Made by a program: the position numbers and the translations under genes. A DNA stretch of 64,000 bases, from positions 21,193,641 to 21,257,640 of the forward strand of contig NW_023601433.1 in assembly GCF_014898055.3 (NCBI RefSeq), written 5' to 3'. The notes under the pieces were generated by a model. That model was not told where the DNA came from and searched no databases. It saw nothing but the letters and a program-made list of their open reading frames with translations. This DNA comes from Talpa occidentalis (Eukaryota; Chordata; Mammalia; Eulipotyphla; Talpidae). Every line of letters begins with the position of its first letter. Within the stretch, counting starts at the first letter, position 1. Positions 1 through 11,297 of this stretch are shown here, piece after piece.

Positions 1-114
1 CATTTAGATCTAATTATGATATGTTAGCATCTGTATTTGCCCTTGTGTTTGTCTTTCCTCTGGTTTTATTTATTTATTCTTTTAATAACTTTTTTTTTGG
101 CCTTCTTTCGTTGT

Positions 115-1030
115 TATTCGTCCCTCTGTTGGTTCTGGCTTTAGGACTCCTTGCTTTATTTTTTGGAGTGGGGGTTTAGTTGTAATGAAATTCCAGAGTT
201 TCTGTTTATCTGGGAAGGTCCTTAGTCTTTCTTCATAGAGGAAGGAAAGATTTGTGGGATAGAGTATTCTTGGTTGGCATTTGTTTTCTTGGAGTTTGTT
301 GACTATGTCCCTCCACTCTCTCCTTGCCTGTAGTGTTTTTTCAGAGAAGTCTGATGTCAGTCTGATTGGTTTTCCTTTGAATGTTATCTGTTTCTTCCCA
401 CTTGTCAGCTTCATTATTTTTTCCTTGTCTTGGATTCTTGGGAGCTTTACTATTATGTGTCTTGCTGTATTTTTCCTTTCCTCATGGAAGTTTGGTGTTC
501 TTCTTGCTTCTTGTATGTCTATTTTCAGCTCCATCATGTTTGGGAAGTTCTCTTCAATTATTTCCTTGAATATTTTCTCTGTTCCTACATCTCTCTTCTT
601 TCCTTCTGGGATTCCTATAACTCTTATATTTCCTTTCCTCATGGAGTCAGATAGTTCCCGAAGTCTTTTTTGGTCTTTTTCCTTCGTACTTCTCCTTCCT
701 TTTCTGTTTTGGTTCTTTTTATTTCTGTGTCTTCAAGAGTACTTATTCGTTCTTCCATTTCATCTATTCTGTTTTCATTGCTTTTCCCAGTGTTCTTTAG
801 CGCCTCCATTAATTCTTTGATCTCGTGCATTTCTTTTACTTCCCTCTTTAAGGACTCAATTTCATTCTTCTGATCATTGATTATTTTCCCCTTATCATTG
901 TTTTCCTTTATGACTTCTGTCAGTTTTTTAATAATGGCCTTTTTAAATTCTCTTTCTGGAAGGCTCAGAAGTTCTTCCTAGTTACTGTCTTTGCCATCTG
1001 GTGGGTGGTTTTCTTTTTGTGGTGTGTCTT
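115..1030 (-). pseudogene. L1 ORF1 (RNA-binding coiled-coil protein), damaged
   Basis: The minus strand encodes LTEVIKENN and KGKIINDQKNEIESLKREV (coiled coil), ISTLEDTEIKRTKTEK, then the RRM and C-terminal domain: MRKGNIRVIGIPEG, ARRTPNFHEERKNTARHIIV, KPIRLTSDFSEKTLQARREW. At least one frameshift separates the coiled coil from the RRM near 640, and a 1-nt difference near the end carries the frame past the usual stop. ORF1p of L1 normally forms trimers that coat L1 RNA; this copy is not intact. Confidence 0.88.
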
Positions 1031-1480
1031 TCTCCTGAGGAGTTGCTAGGTTGCATGTAGTTTTTCTTCTCCCTGCTGCCTGTCTTCTAATTTGCCATAC
1101 GCGTTAGGACACTGTGCAGCTGGTACTGGCCAGCATCTTTTTGGTGTGCTCTTTGTGGGGTTTTGGAAACTGGCAGTCCAAACAAGTCAAATACTGTTAT
1201 GCCAGAAGTCTAGTGAGGCAGTGGTACTTTGAGTATGTTAATGGTCACTGTCACAGAATATTTCCTCCTTCTGTGTTTAATTACAAAGGTGTGTCTTGAA
1301 GTCCCACAAACTTCCCTAGAGGTGGCGCAGCTGGATTGCACCTGGGTTCCGAAAAAAAAACTGGATTCCCCTCTGGGCTCCAATTTCCTCCAGGTGGGAC
1401 TAGGCTTGTCGGGGCCTTTAGCTCTTCTCTGACTGTGCAGGGAACCTTCCCTCTCTGGATTCATGGGGAGCCTTCTCCCA

Positions 1481-1970
1481 GTTTCAAGCAGTCTTTATTG
1501 AAGAAAATTCCCTGTTCTAAGATGGCAATGTGGAGATGCACTCCCCTGCATGTCCAGTCTACCCCTGCCTTGGGTGCTGCTCCCCCTCTGGGTTTGGACT
1601 GCTGGGCAAAATGGCCCTGGCTTGCACGAATTTCCCAGGGCACCTCTGGCTCCACTGGGAGCCTTCTGTAGGTTTCAAGCAGGCCTTATTGAAGAAAGGT
1701 CCCTATTCTAAAAAGGCAATGCGGGTACTCACTCCCCTGCACGCCAGGTCTGCCCTGGCCATGGGTGCCCGCTCCCACTCTGGGCTTGGACTGCTGGCCA
1801 GAAGGGGCCTGGCGTGGGTGGGTAAACTTCCCAGCTCACCTCTGGCTCTGCCAGGAGCCTTCTGCTGGTTTCAAGCAATCTTTATTGAAGAAAGGTCCCT
1901 GTTCTAAAATGGCGATGCTGGTATGCACTCCCCTGTGCACCTGGTCTTGCTCCAGGCCTTATTTCCCTCC
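1481..1970 (-). repeat. Tandem about 190-bp monomers in the L1 5'UTR
   Basis: The landmark GTTTCAAGC recurs at 1481, 1672 and 1868 (spacing 191 and 196). Each is followed by TTATTGAAGAAA, a TCTAARATGGC-type YY1-like core, and CACTCCCCTG. The third unit is partial and a degenerate piece precedes the first. The layout is like the monomeric L1 promoters known from mouse. Confidence 0.85.
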
Positions 1971-3074
1971 TTAGCCCCCGCCCCCTTTGTGTGGCTCACC
2001 CTCTCTCAGTGCCTGAGGGTGTTTTTGTGATCCAAGGTTTCCAACTATAGGGTGTTGGTGATTTTTTTCTGGTCACTAAGTGGCGCCAGAGGTCTTTCCT
2101 AGTGTCCTTGGGGAACTGTTTTTAACCACGTGTGTTGGGGGCACAGAGTGGGAGTGGCTTGGAGGACCTCAATAGAGTGGAGGTGCTGTGTCTGCCTTGT
2201 GCTCCACCGTCATGGGGATCCCATGGCCTGAATTTCATGCCCCGGGTCTCAGTTCCCAAAGCCCTCAGGTCCAGGAAGTGGGCTGTAGCCCAGTTCAGTG
2301 TCCGCAGAAATGGCGCCTTTTGCACCCCGCTCCCGTGTCCGGGCGCCTGGTTTCTGATTACTCAGTGAGGGACATTCACCTCAGTGAGGGCCCCCGTGCG
2401 TCTCCCCTCAAGCCTAGGTCACAGGCGCAGGGACCTGGGCAGCCCTGATCCGGGTATGCTTTTCAAATGCCCTCCTTTTCCGCACAAGCTTACAGGCTGA
2501 CCTTGGGCTGTTTGTAGGTCTCCTGGGAGTTTTTATTTTTCTCCAATGGCACCCGGAGCCATTCGCTCACCTCCGTGGTGAATCCTGCATGGTTCTCCAC
2601 AGTTCCAGTTCACAGGGTGCGGTGGCTGAAATAGTTCCTTTCCCCTCACTCCTGCTTGATGCGTTTTTTGTTCTTGTTGGTTGTTTTAGTTTTTGTTTTT
2701 TCCTCCTTCCTGTTGGTCAGAGAGTGCCGACTTTGTGGGTGGGGGAGGGTAGCAGGGTTCTGAGCTTTCCTCCCTTCTAGTCCTCTTTTATGGCAACTTT
2801 TTTCTTTGGGCAGTTTGCCAGAGTTGCCCGTTTATTGTTTATTTTCCGTGTCCCAGTTCTTGTGGGGACCTGCCACTTTTCCTCCCTATTAACTTTTTTT
2901 TTTAATGGGAGGTCTTACTCGCAGCGTTTCCGCACCGCCATGTTGATGACGTCTCTCTCTTATTCTATATTTTATATATATATATTAATGTTATTTTTAC
3001 TTACAGAGTAATCTGTTCAGTTATCTTCTTACTTAATTTGGTCAAGTTAATTAAAAAAATTTTTTTAACCTCAG

Positions 3075-3227
3075 GAACCTTTGAAAGATGATGGAGAATT
3101 TATATATTGCCTTCCTCGGAAAAGTCATAAAGTCCTTTATAATCCTTATGATCTTCAGGTAGTGTCTGCCCATAAAGCTAGACATTGCAAAGAATTTTGG
3201 ATTATTACTGCTTCATTTGTCTCAAAG
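3075..3227 (+). CDS. DNAH14: DNAH14 exon (window exon 1)
   Basis: 153 nt, enters and leaves in phase 0. The acceptor is a T-rich tract followed by CTCAG and the donor is AAG|GTAATA. It encodes EPLKDDGEFIYCLP then NPYDLQVVSAH and KEFWIITASFVSK, the early N-terminal region of this heavy chain. No initiator ATG is present, so earlier coding exons lie upstream of the window. Confidence 0.92.
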
Positions 3228-4169
3228 GTAATATACAATGGATGTATCTAACTTTCAGAAATAAATGGAAATGTATACAATTTATTTGGATAAATTTATT
3301 TTTGTGTATTTCAGACAAACTTGGTCATTTGAATTTATGTTTTAAGAATCTCCTTGGGAAAATATATTTACTAATGACATTTTCTTCATTTTTAAAAAAT
3401 ATTTAGCTTTGAGAACTCAATTTTAAGACATTTTTTCCTTCTCAAATATTAATATTTTATGCAGTTTTTAAAAAAGAATTAGAAAACAGACATTTGTTGG
3501 CATAGTTGGAACTGTAAAGATAACAGTGTAATCAGATTTATTAGAACTTCATTCCCAGATGTATAAATACCCTTATAATGCTTGTTCACAGTACTTTAAT
3601 ACTTATTACAAGTTATAATTATACAGTTTCTTGTTTTGATCACTTAATGATCCCAACCTCCCAACTAAACTCCCAATTAAGTATGTGTGGGCAAGGCCAC
3701 ATCTGCACATGAAGTAGACCTGTGTGTGCAGATTTGGAAATACCTCTAATAGGCGTTATCACCTGAAAATGGAACAACATCTATGTAAATAACATATGTT
3801 CATAAATGCATAGGTACATACTTTTGTTTCTGGAAGAAATTTAAGAAAACTTTAACATTTGGATAGGGGAAAACAACTCTTGGAAGAGAGAATTCCTTGA
3901 TGAAAGACATGTCATTTTTGAATGTCAAGGGGTAATAGGATTATTATTAACTGATTTGGAATTATTACATTCCTGTAGTTAAGATTAAATTATCAATATT
4001 ACTTTTATAGAAAACATAAAAATTATGAGACAAAAAATGAATGTCTTTGTTTAAAGTACTTCAGAGAGAAAAAAATGTTTCTCTTGTCTTTCTCTCTTGA
4101 GCACAAAAATGGCATTAGAAAATGGCTAGTGAGTTCATTCTTTCACCAAGCTATGTTGGAGTTTGAATA

Positions 4170-4905
4170 TTTTTTTTTCTTTTCTGGGCTATCTAGTTCT
4201 TTTCAGGCTATTTTTTTTTTTTTTTTTGATAAATGGAACATCACCTTCTGCCCATACCCAGAAACCTTGAAGGAGCTTCAAGCTATGACTAGACTTCCAA
4301 TGGAGTCATCAAAGAAGTGTAACCCAGCCTTGACCCCAGAGTCATCTCAGAAGTCCATGAAGACAGTTCCCAGGAAGATGCAGCTGCCTCGCAACCTACC
4401 TCAGAAGGGCTAATAAAGAATCGTAGTGACTGGACTCAACCTAGTATGAAGCTCCCTGTCCTGAATATCCACCCCAACAGCAGCACCAAGAAAAGATCTT
4501 ACAGGGGACCGGGGCTGGCACACCCTAAGGGAGGGGAGCATGGACACTGATGATAGCTCAGAAAGAATTGAGGGGAAAGAGGCCAAAGATCAGATACTCA
4601 ATCCTCAACCAATTTTCTCTGACAAAAGAATAAAAAACAATCACTGTGCTGTTGGTTGCCGGTGTCACAGAATTTTCCTGAAGAGAAGATTGCCATGGAG
4701 GAAAATTATGACACAGAATCGATTAAGCAAAAAACCTTATTCTTGTACTGTCCTTTTTTGACAGTAATTCTGGGGTCATTACACAGCAGCTTCGGAGAGC
4801 TGCTCATTGCTGTGAGGGACCCTGAGCCCGTGTTCTGTAACCTGCGACACAAGTTCTGTGACGTCTTTTTCTTGCTTCTCTTTTCTAACTTCATTCCAAT
4901 AACTT
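4170..4905. other. Unrecognised moderately GC-rich block in intron 1
   Basis: The block is richer in G and C than its surroundings and preceded by two T-runs (4158-4176 region and 4208-4226). It has broken open stretches in several frames on both strands. It could be an old retrocopy on the minus strand with the T-run as its tail, but no parent gene was recognised and no target duplication was found. Confidence 0.3.
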
Positions 4906-5430
4906 AGAAGAAACCTAATGTTGCTTATACGTAAATGACCTCAGTGTCTTCAGTTACTCCAGGAGGTACTGGTAGGTCTTGTCTGTGTAACTTAGAGAAG
5001 CCTGAGGTTGGAGAGATGAAATGCAACACAGGAACTTTGAGCAAAATAACTTGTGTGGGAGGAAAGTAAGCCACTATTGGGTGGTTTGATTAGCGCCTAA
5101 TTGGGGCAAGGTGTTTTAATAGATCTCCTGGCTTTCAAACATTTGAATTGTGATAAAATGTTTGATGTGCAATTGCAATTTTCAGTAGCATATGTATGTA
5201 TATAGAGAATCTTATTAAAACTGAAATGTATTTGTAAAGAAACGAAAATGACAAGTATAAAGGCAATGTTTAATGAAAAAGTTTGGATGTAGATGAAATG
5301 AGGTCAGATATAGAAAAAGCTTGTTTATAAAGGCAAGTAATTATGAGCCAAATATAGGCTTTCTTAATTTCTTGGGAATAGTGTGTATTTTTTAATGAAA
5401 GTTCTTTTTTTGTGTGCTTTATATTTTCAG

Positions 5431-5546
5431 GTTGTTAAAATAGGTAAAGCAGAAGAAATAGAACTCATACCAACTTCAGAATGGCTATTAGAAAGAAGAT
5501 GTTACTATATTTTACAGACGAAATTCAAGATATTTTGCAATTTTAG
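5431..5546 (+). CDS. DNAH14: DNAH14 exon 2 (window numbering)
   Basis: 116 nt, starts in phase 0 after ATATTTTCAG and ends after two bases of a codon at TTTTAG|GTGAGA. It encodes VVKIGKAEEIELIPTSEWL, continuing directly from the previous exon. It is too short and AT-rich to be found by ORF length and is supported by splice sites, phase and family resemblance. Confidence 0.9.
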
Positions 5547-5682
5547 GTGAGATAAATGAAACTAACTTTTTGTAGTATTGAAATAGCAATTGCCTGGATA
5601 ACATCTGATTCTGACACAGTAATGCCATGTATATAGGGAAGTACAAGTGGGAGTTTTCCATAAACATTTTTTACATAAAGGA

Positions 5683-5866
5683 ATCAAAATCAATAGGCAA
5701 CTATAAACCAGAGACACACTACAGAGGGGGAGAAGGGAGTAAGATCAAAATAAGGGTGGTGGGAATTTTACAGGGACAATAACCAAGATGAAAACGCATA
5801 CATTGAACAAAAATGAAAAACGATGTAAAAAATATATATAAAATTAAAAAAATTAAAAAAAAGGGT
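5683..5866 (+). mobile_element. Old L1 3' end fragment
   Basis: It resembles the 3'UTR tail of the younger L1 copies: AATCAATAGGCAACTATAAA, CCAGAGACAC, a G-rich patch, an ATTTTACAGGGACAAT region and a terminal A-rich tract. Plus orientation, strongly 5'-truncated and diverged. Confidence 0.75.
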
Positions 5867-6040
5867 ATTGGAGGCAATTTTGTTTTGGAAAAAAAGGAAG
5901 CTTATCCATTTAAGTATTGAAACTCTTTAGTGTTAATGTTTTTGGATAAGTAAGAACTTTTATAGATAAAAATATACTTTATAATCAGGCAAACTTAAAT
6001 TGACTATAATGACCTTCATTTCCCTTTTGTTTTTAATGCT

Positions 6041-6780
6041 TTTATTCACTAAATATTTACTGAGAGTTCACTAAGAACTGGGCATTGTTCTGGATTCTGG
6101 GGGTCCAGTATTGAGCAAACCAAAAATTGTCATACTGTTGAAGAACTTAGAATATTGTGGGGGAGAGATAATAAAAGAAATATGTAAATATGTAAAATTT
6201 CATATAGAGAGTAATGTTATCAAAATAAAACAGAATTAGGGAGTTGATTCAAGGTCATCATTTAATTTTTTTCTAGTTCTAGATTACATTACCTTACACT
6301 ACACTGCATTATGTTACATCAGGATTCCTGAGACTGATCCTTGGCAAAGTAGTTCCAGACTGTTGTTCTTTCAGTCTTTGAAACTTGTTTTGATTTTTTT
6401 TCCTCCTTAAAGTCTGTCTTTTCTTATGGTCCTGCTACTGTTTGCTGGGGATTCGGAAAAGAGATAAACAACATTTTTTAATTGTTGCATTTAATGTGGC
6501 AAGTTGTTGAAATAACTAAGAACTTGAGGAACTTTTCTGTAAGAGAAGTCAATCAAACTGTGGCAGAGAAGTATTCACACTTAATGAACAAATACTTAAT
6601 GTGTACCTGCTTTGTTCAATTGTTAAGGGCACTGGAGATACAACCATGAAAAAACTACGTAAGAGCTCTGTTCCTGGAGAACTTATGTTCTAGTTGAGGG
6701 ACATGGGTAATGAGTAACAAATATGATACTTTCAGATAGTGATAAGGACCAGCAAAATAATAACACAGAGACAAACATGT
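6041..6780. repeat. Two remnants of an ancient mammalian dispersed repeat
   Basis: 6041-6200 and 6560-6780 both follow the pattern ACTAAATATTTACTGAG...GGGCATTGTTCTGG...TTGAGCAAACC...GAACTTAGAAT, a very common old mammalian repeat. I do not assign the family name. The rest of the stretch shows nothing recognisable. Confidence 0.5.
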
Positions 6781-7829
6781 TTGTCTGTGTGTTGCTACTT
6801 TAGATAGGATGGCCTGATATGTGATATTTAAGCAGACACCAGGTGATAGGACCTTGGGAGAAAATACTCACTAGTTGTGTAGCTGTAACGCTGGTACTGG
6901 TAAGAGGCTGCATGTTCTGGTGTATCAGCTTATGATATTCATGGTGCTATATTTTATATCTATTTTAAACTCTGTAACTGTTGGACCATGATCTTTGTCC
7001 TGGTGTATAAATTTGCAGGCTCTAGTTGACTCTATAATGTTTAATTTTTAAACCTTTGAAACCTAGCTGGAACTGGGACAAGAATTATCTTCTTATGATG
7101 TTTAACATCATTAAGTCCACAGTCAAAATGATTCATTTTCTTTAATCACGTTAAGGCAAATGTAACTAAATTCTAGTCAGGTTTAAACTTGTAGATTTAC
7201 TCTATTTTCAAATTTTAGGTTTTTAAAAAAATACATAAAGTTATGTCTATTGAGATATTGGTTTACAATACTGTGTATGTTTTAGGGGTACAGGTTCATA
7301 CCTCTACAAATGTGTTATCCACCCACCACTAGTACCCTAATAATCCTCTACTGTAGCCCAATGTCCCCCTCTCCTCTTTAAGCTCACTTCTGTGCTCTGG
7401 CGGAGGTGCTTCTTACACCATTATTGGGCTCCCCTCTGATACTTGGGTTTCCAGGAATCTTCTGGATTCCTGGTATACTGTGAATCTCTATTAAAGTGTG
7501 ATAAGAATTTATTTGTAACTCCTCTTTGGAGCCTTACCATCAGGAAGGCTACTGGATTTGTCAAACTACTAGATTTGTCTGAGGCATTTTTGATTTCTAA
7601 GACTCCAGTTGTGCTTGTTTGTATGATGGGGTTCTTTCTAAACTGCTTGGATGGCTTCAGTTCTCTTGCCTTCTTAGATTCAAAATTAGCCAATGACATT
7701 ACTAAGATTGGCTGGCTGGTTGGACTTTGGAGCTCTCTTATCCCTGCCACTTTCCTCTTTCCACTGGCTCTTACAGTTGGTTAAGAGTGATTATTCTCAT
7801 TAATGGAAAACTGATCAGAGGGTATCCAC

Positions 7830-8297
7830 ATGAGTTCGTAGAAGTGTTACTTCTGTTTGGGGCCTTTCTATCCTGGCCACATATGATATTCATCCGCAAT
7901 GAATATTCAGATTCTGTAAATCCAAGTGTCATAAAAACTTTAAAAAGAAATGCAATCCTCAAAAAGTCAGATGGACAAAGGCACTCTAGAAAGCAGCTGG
8001 TAAAGAGCTTCATTTGAATTTCAAAAGCTTAGAAATGAATCTGTCAAATATCAGCAAGAGCTATGAAATAAAGCTATTGATGCAAAGAAAAGAGTTGAGG
8101 AGATCAAACAGAATTGCCAAGCCAAAATGATAATGAACAGGTTGAAGAAAAATAAAGAACTATAGAAAGTTCAGGACATCAAAGAAGTCAAATAAAACAT
8201 CCATCTTATCTGGGCCCTCCTGCAGGCAAAGGAAAGCAGTTGGAAGAAAAATGGTGCAGAAATCACAACAGGATGTGGACATGAAGATGTTTCTTAA
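7830..8297 (+). pseudogene. RSL24D1P: Processed pseudogene of RSL24D1 (ribosome biogenesis L24-domain protein)
   Basis: Conceptual reading recovers most of RSL24D1, a 60S-biogenesis factor related to ribosomal protein L24. The zinc-finger start GTTACTTCTGT, CTATCCTGGCCAC, TTCAGATTCTGTAAATCC (FRFCKS) and the basic tail [16 protein letters not shown] and GKGKQLEE are all present without introns. Stops are TAG at 7839 (codon 4), TGA at 8064, TAG at 8163 and TAA at 8193. About 13 nt seem to be missing near 8010, and the original stop is TAA at 8295. The 3'UTR appears to continue at least to about 8550. It sits in sense orientation within DNAH14 intron 2. Identity is from memory of the family sequence. 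Confidence 0.9.
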
Positions 8298-9210
8298 AAA
8301 CCCCACTAACAAATTTTTATAAGTGCATTTGAAAACCTCCTTTGGAGAGTATAAATTATTGATTTATTTTTTACATAAGGTGATTACAAATACATCTCCT
8401 GCTTTGACATCTGAGAAATGTCAGATATTATGGATGCTAGACTGCATCTCACTGGTAAACATTTCTGATAAATATACTTACATAAATCATGAAAATACTG
8501 AAGCTGCAGAAGTGAATTGTGGGCATAAAATGCTCATGCCACTTGGATAATGCACTGGTAGCATTTATGTCATAATTATTGACAAAAATTCATGGCTAGT
8601 GATGTTCAAAAATAATATTCCCTTTATTAATGTTATAGAAGGTGGGGCTCAGTAGAAGGCTATTTGACAGTTAGCCTTAGGTAAAATCTATTTGTTTTGG
8701 TTTATTATCATTTTAGAAGAACATAATAGCCTCATGTATTGGAGCTTAATTGCATCGTACTATTTTGACCTAGTTTAACTGTTTTGGTAGGCATTTGTGA
8801 ATGTTTGGGGTGAGAGCTGAATTGTCTGTTTCTGTAGTGGCACTACACTCTAACTTCTACTTTGGAAAATACTTAATTCTAACTTGAGATTCCTAGTAGC
8901 ACAAGTTTAATTTTTTTAGTTTAGTAATTATTTAGAAGCAGAGGAGCCCAGTGCCTTTAAATGTTTGTTTGGTTTTCTTTTAAATAACACCTACTTGGTT
9001 TTGGAAAATCAAATTTGTGAGAATTAGAACATCTAGACATTATTTACACATAAAACCATTTCTTTAAAAAATGTTTTTTCTGTAATTTTTTCCCTTCATC
9101 TGACCACCTCTGCCCATACCCCATGTGCCATGTTCCCCTCCCCTCTCCATCCTTTCCCCTATTTCCTCTGGTAACCATTAAACATTTCTAAATTAAAAAA
9201 AAAAATGGAA
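8298..9210 (+). other. Probable 3'UTR of the RSL24D1 retrocopy, then AT-rich intron
   Basis: The sequence after the pseudogene stop is intronless and non-repetitive. It contains no exon I can support. An A-run at 9196-9206 could mark a retrocopy tail, but I cannot place the boundary. Confidence 0.35.
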
Positions 9211-9826
9211 AAGTTACTGGGGGAGTGGGGGTGGATTATGATATGGCACTAGATTAGTCCTACAAGTGCATGAAATAGTTGGTGGCAATTTAGAACAGTT
9301 GAGGGAGATTTGCAGAAATAGTACAAGTGTTTCATGTGTGAAAGTTAAAGGATAATGAATAATCACCAGGGAAACTTTCCAGTTCCTGCTTTATGTAGGC
9401 TCTTTGAGTTTTTAAAATTACAAATACGTTAAAAAAATGATTATTACATAATATCAAAATAACTAATTCTTTACTTAACACAATACAGTGATTTCTGATC
9501 AATGTATCTTCATTATAATTGAAATTGAATCTTGAGTCTTCTTGCAATAAATCTCTTTTTGAAATAGTAAGCCAATAAAGATGCAAGGGAAAATAATAGG
9601 TTACATAGATTTTATATTTATTGGAATGTTGCAGTATTGCAGCTAAATGAATTACGCATCTATAGAAATCATAATGACTTTTGTATACATTCGCCTTTTG
9701 CTCTATATTCTGTTGTTTGGTGGAAAAGTAGCATGATTTGATATTTACTTTAACTCAGGATGAATGAAACATAAAAATACATTTATGAATAAAATACATA
9801 ATATAAGAGGTATTTTTTTGTTTCAG

Positions 9827-9889
9827 AATTAAAAAATCATTTGTTGCTTGGAAATTGAATATTAAAAGGATTAAGATAGAGAGGAGCAG
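9827..9889 (+). CDS. DNAH14: DNAH14 exon 3 (63 nt)
   Basis: Bounded by TTTGTTTCAG and GAGCAG|GTAAGT. It enters with one base completing an Arg codon and leaves with two bases. It encodes IKKSFVAWKLNIKRIKIERS. A SINE inserted 8 nt after the donor and its target-site duplication spans this donor. Confidence 0.9.
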
Positions 9890-9897
9890 GTAAGTTG

Positions 9898-10156
9898 TTA
9901 TTTATTTATTAAAGATTTATTTATTTCTGCATACAACAACTGGGGTACAGGCCAGAGTTGTGGGGGATGAGAGGATTCACCAGAGACAGAGTGGGGAGCA
10001 GAACAGACAGATTGACTGAAATAGACTGTTGAGGGGTGCAGCAGGTGAGACAGGAGAGGTCTGCTGAGCCATGTGGATTGTTCCCTGGCTGGCTGGGGAT
10101 AGCTTGATAGTGCTGTGTCTTTAACCCCTAACCCCTGTGCCACCAGGGAGACCCAA
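9898..10156 (-). mobile_element. tRNA-derived SINE, type A, at the exon 3 donor
   Basis: TTAAAGATTTATTTATT (tail) to CACCAGGGAGACCC (head), antisense to the gene. The flanks form an imperfect duplication, AGCAGGTAAGTTG at 9885-9897 and AGCATGTAAGTTT at 10157-10169, which includes the exon 3 splice donor. Confidence 0.92.
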
Positions 10157-10439
10157 AGCATGTAAGTTTTGATATGTGATATATTTAATAAAAATTTCAA
10201 GAGAAAAAAATCCTTATTTTAAATATTCAATATGGAAGCAGATATAAATTAATTTTCACTCAATGGTTTGAAAGCCACATTCCATAGCCTTTATGATTAA
10301 ATTTAACCCACCTTATTTAAAAAAGGAAATTAATCTTATAAATAATAAACATATATAAACACTCTATTTCGTAGTGTACTGTTCTTGGTATAAAGAAATT
10401 GTAATGCTGTGAAGAACCAGTGCACCCCTAATTTTGCAG

Positions 10440-10640
10440 TCATATTTCTAGGCTTTGTTTTGGTTTGGTTTTGTGACTTCCTTGGTTTTGTTTCTCTGTA
10501 TTCCACATGTGAGGGAAATCATTTGGAATTTGTTTTTCTCCCTCTGGCTTATTTCACTTAGAAATATTCCCTCCAATTCTATCCACGATGTGCTTATTTC
10601 TCATTCAGTGCTTTTTTTCTCCTCATTCCAGTGTTGTTAG
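10440..10640 (-). mobile_element. Old L1 3' fragment
   Basis: On the + strand it reads like the reverse complement of L1 ORF2/3'UTR, with TATTCCACATGTGAGGGAAA, TGGCTTATTTCACTTAG and CCCTCCAATTCTATCCA. Diverged and truncated. Confidence 0.65.
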
Positions 10641-11152
10641 CAATGATTTGTCTCACCTTCATCACCATAATCAAACCAGCAGAAAGGGGCAGAGAAAAAT
10701 GAAAGGGCCCTTCTGCTCTATTTAGGATATAGGTGATGGGCAAATTTAAGAAACATTCTCCAAATGATCCCTAATCCAGTTATTTTTTTCCTGTAACTGG
10801 GAATTTAGTAAATTGAGGATATTTACTTAAACTTCATAAATAATAAATATAATTCCTTTTGGATATTACTGCTTACTATTCCAAATTACTAGAACTCACT
10901 GGTTTACAGAGTAACACCATCACTTGTTTTCTCCTGTTGTTTTTCTTAGTCAGCACACCCAGTACCAAACCATGCCTTCAGCAATCTCAACCAAACAAAA
11001 TCAGTAATGCTTACTAAGGCTTTGTCAGTGTCGTTTAAAATGTGGCATATGTAATACATATTAATTATGGGTATATGAAACAAATTATACTAGTTATCTC
11101 TGAATTTCATGTTATTGAATAAGAGATAAATTGGGATATTTTTAACTTTCAG

Positions 11153-11297
11153 GTCATTTTTATCCCACGAGCTTTTTTTGGCTGATGAGTTATTTCTAGG
11201 ATGTTTGTTTTTTGTGAAGGGCCTTTGTGAAGATGCAGTTAATCCCCAAAATGGTAAAGGAAATGAAGGTAATTCATCTGCCATATGCCTTGTAAAG
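11153..11297 (+). CDS. DNAH14: DNAH14 exon 4
   Basis: 145 nt from TAACTTTCAG to CTTGTAAAG|GTGGGT. It encodes SFLSHELFLADELF, GLCEDAVNPQNG and SSAICLVK. Two earlier GT sites (11254 and 11269) look like donors but leave phase 1 and cause an immediate stop when joined to the next exon. Only the 11298 donor gives phase 0 and the expected protein. Confidence 0.88.

Larger units (their letters stand above)
1..2962 (-). mobile_element. L1 retrotransposon, 5' portion (5'UTR, ORF1, start of ORF2)
   Basis: Read on the minus strand, the element starts near 2962 with CATCAACATGGCGGTGCGG, a YY1-like L1 5' end. It has a long GC-rich 5'UTR to about 1100, then ORF1, and the ORF2 start near 30-50, where the window begins. 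The 3' portion is outside the window. The ORF2 initiator ATG reads AGG. Its 5' end lies about 113 nt before DNAH14 window exon 1, in the opposite orientation. It is about 230 nt longer at the 5' end than the L1 copy at 48305. Confidence 0.93.

Noticed and set aside
11153..11268. Exon 4 ending at the 11269 donor plus a missing small exon before exon 5
   Set aside because: It would need an extra exon to correct phase 1 to phase 0. Extending exon 4 to the donor at 11298 restores phase 0 and adds the expected SSAICLVK, so no extra exon is needed.
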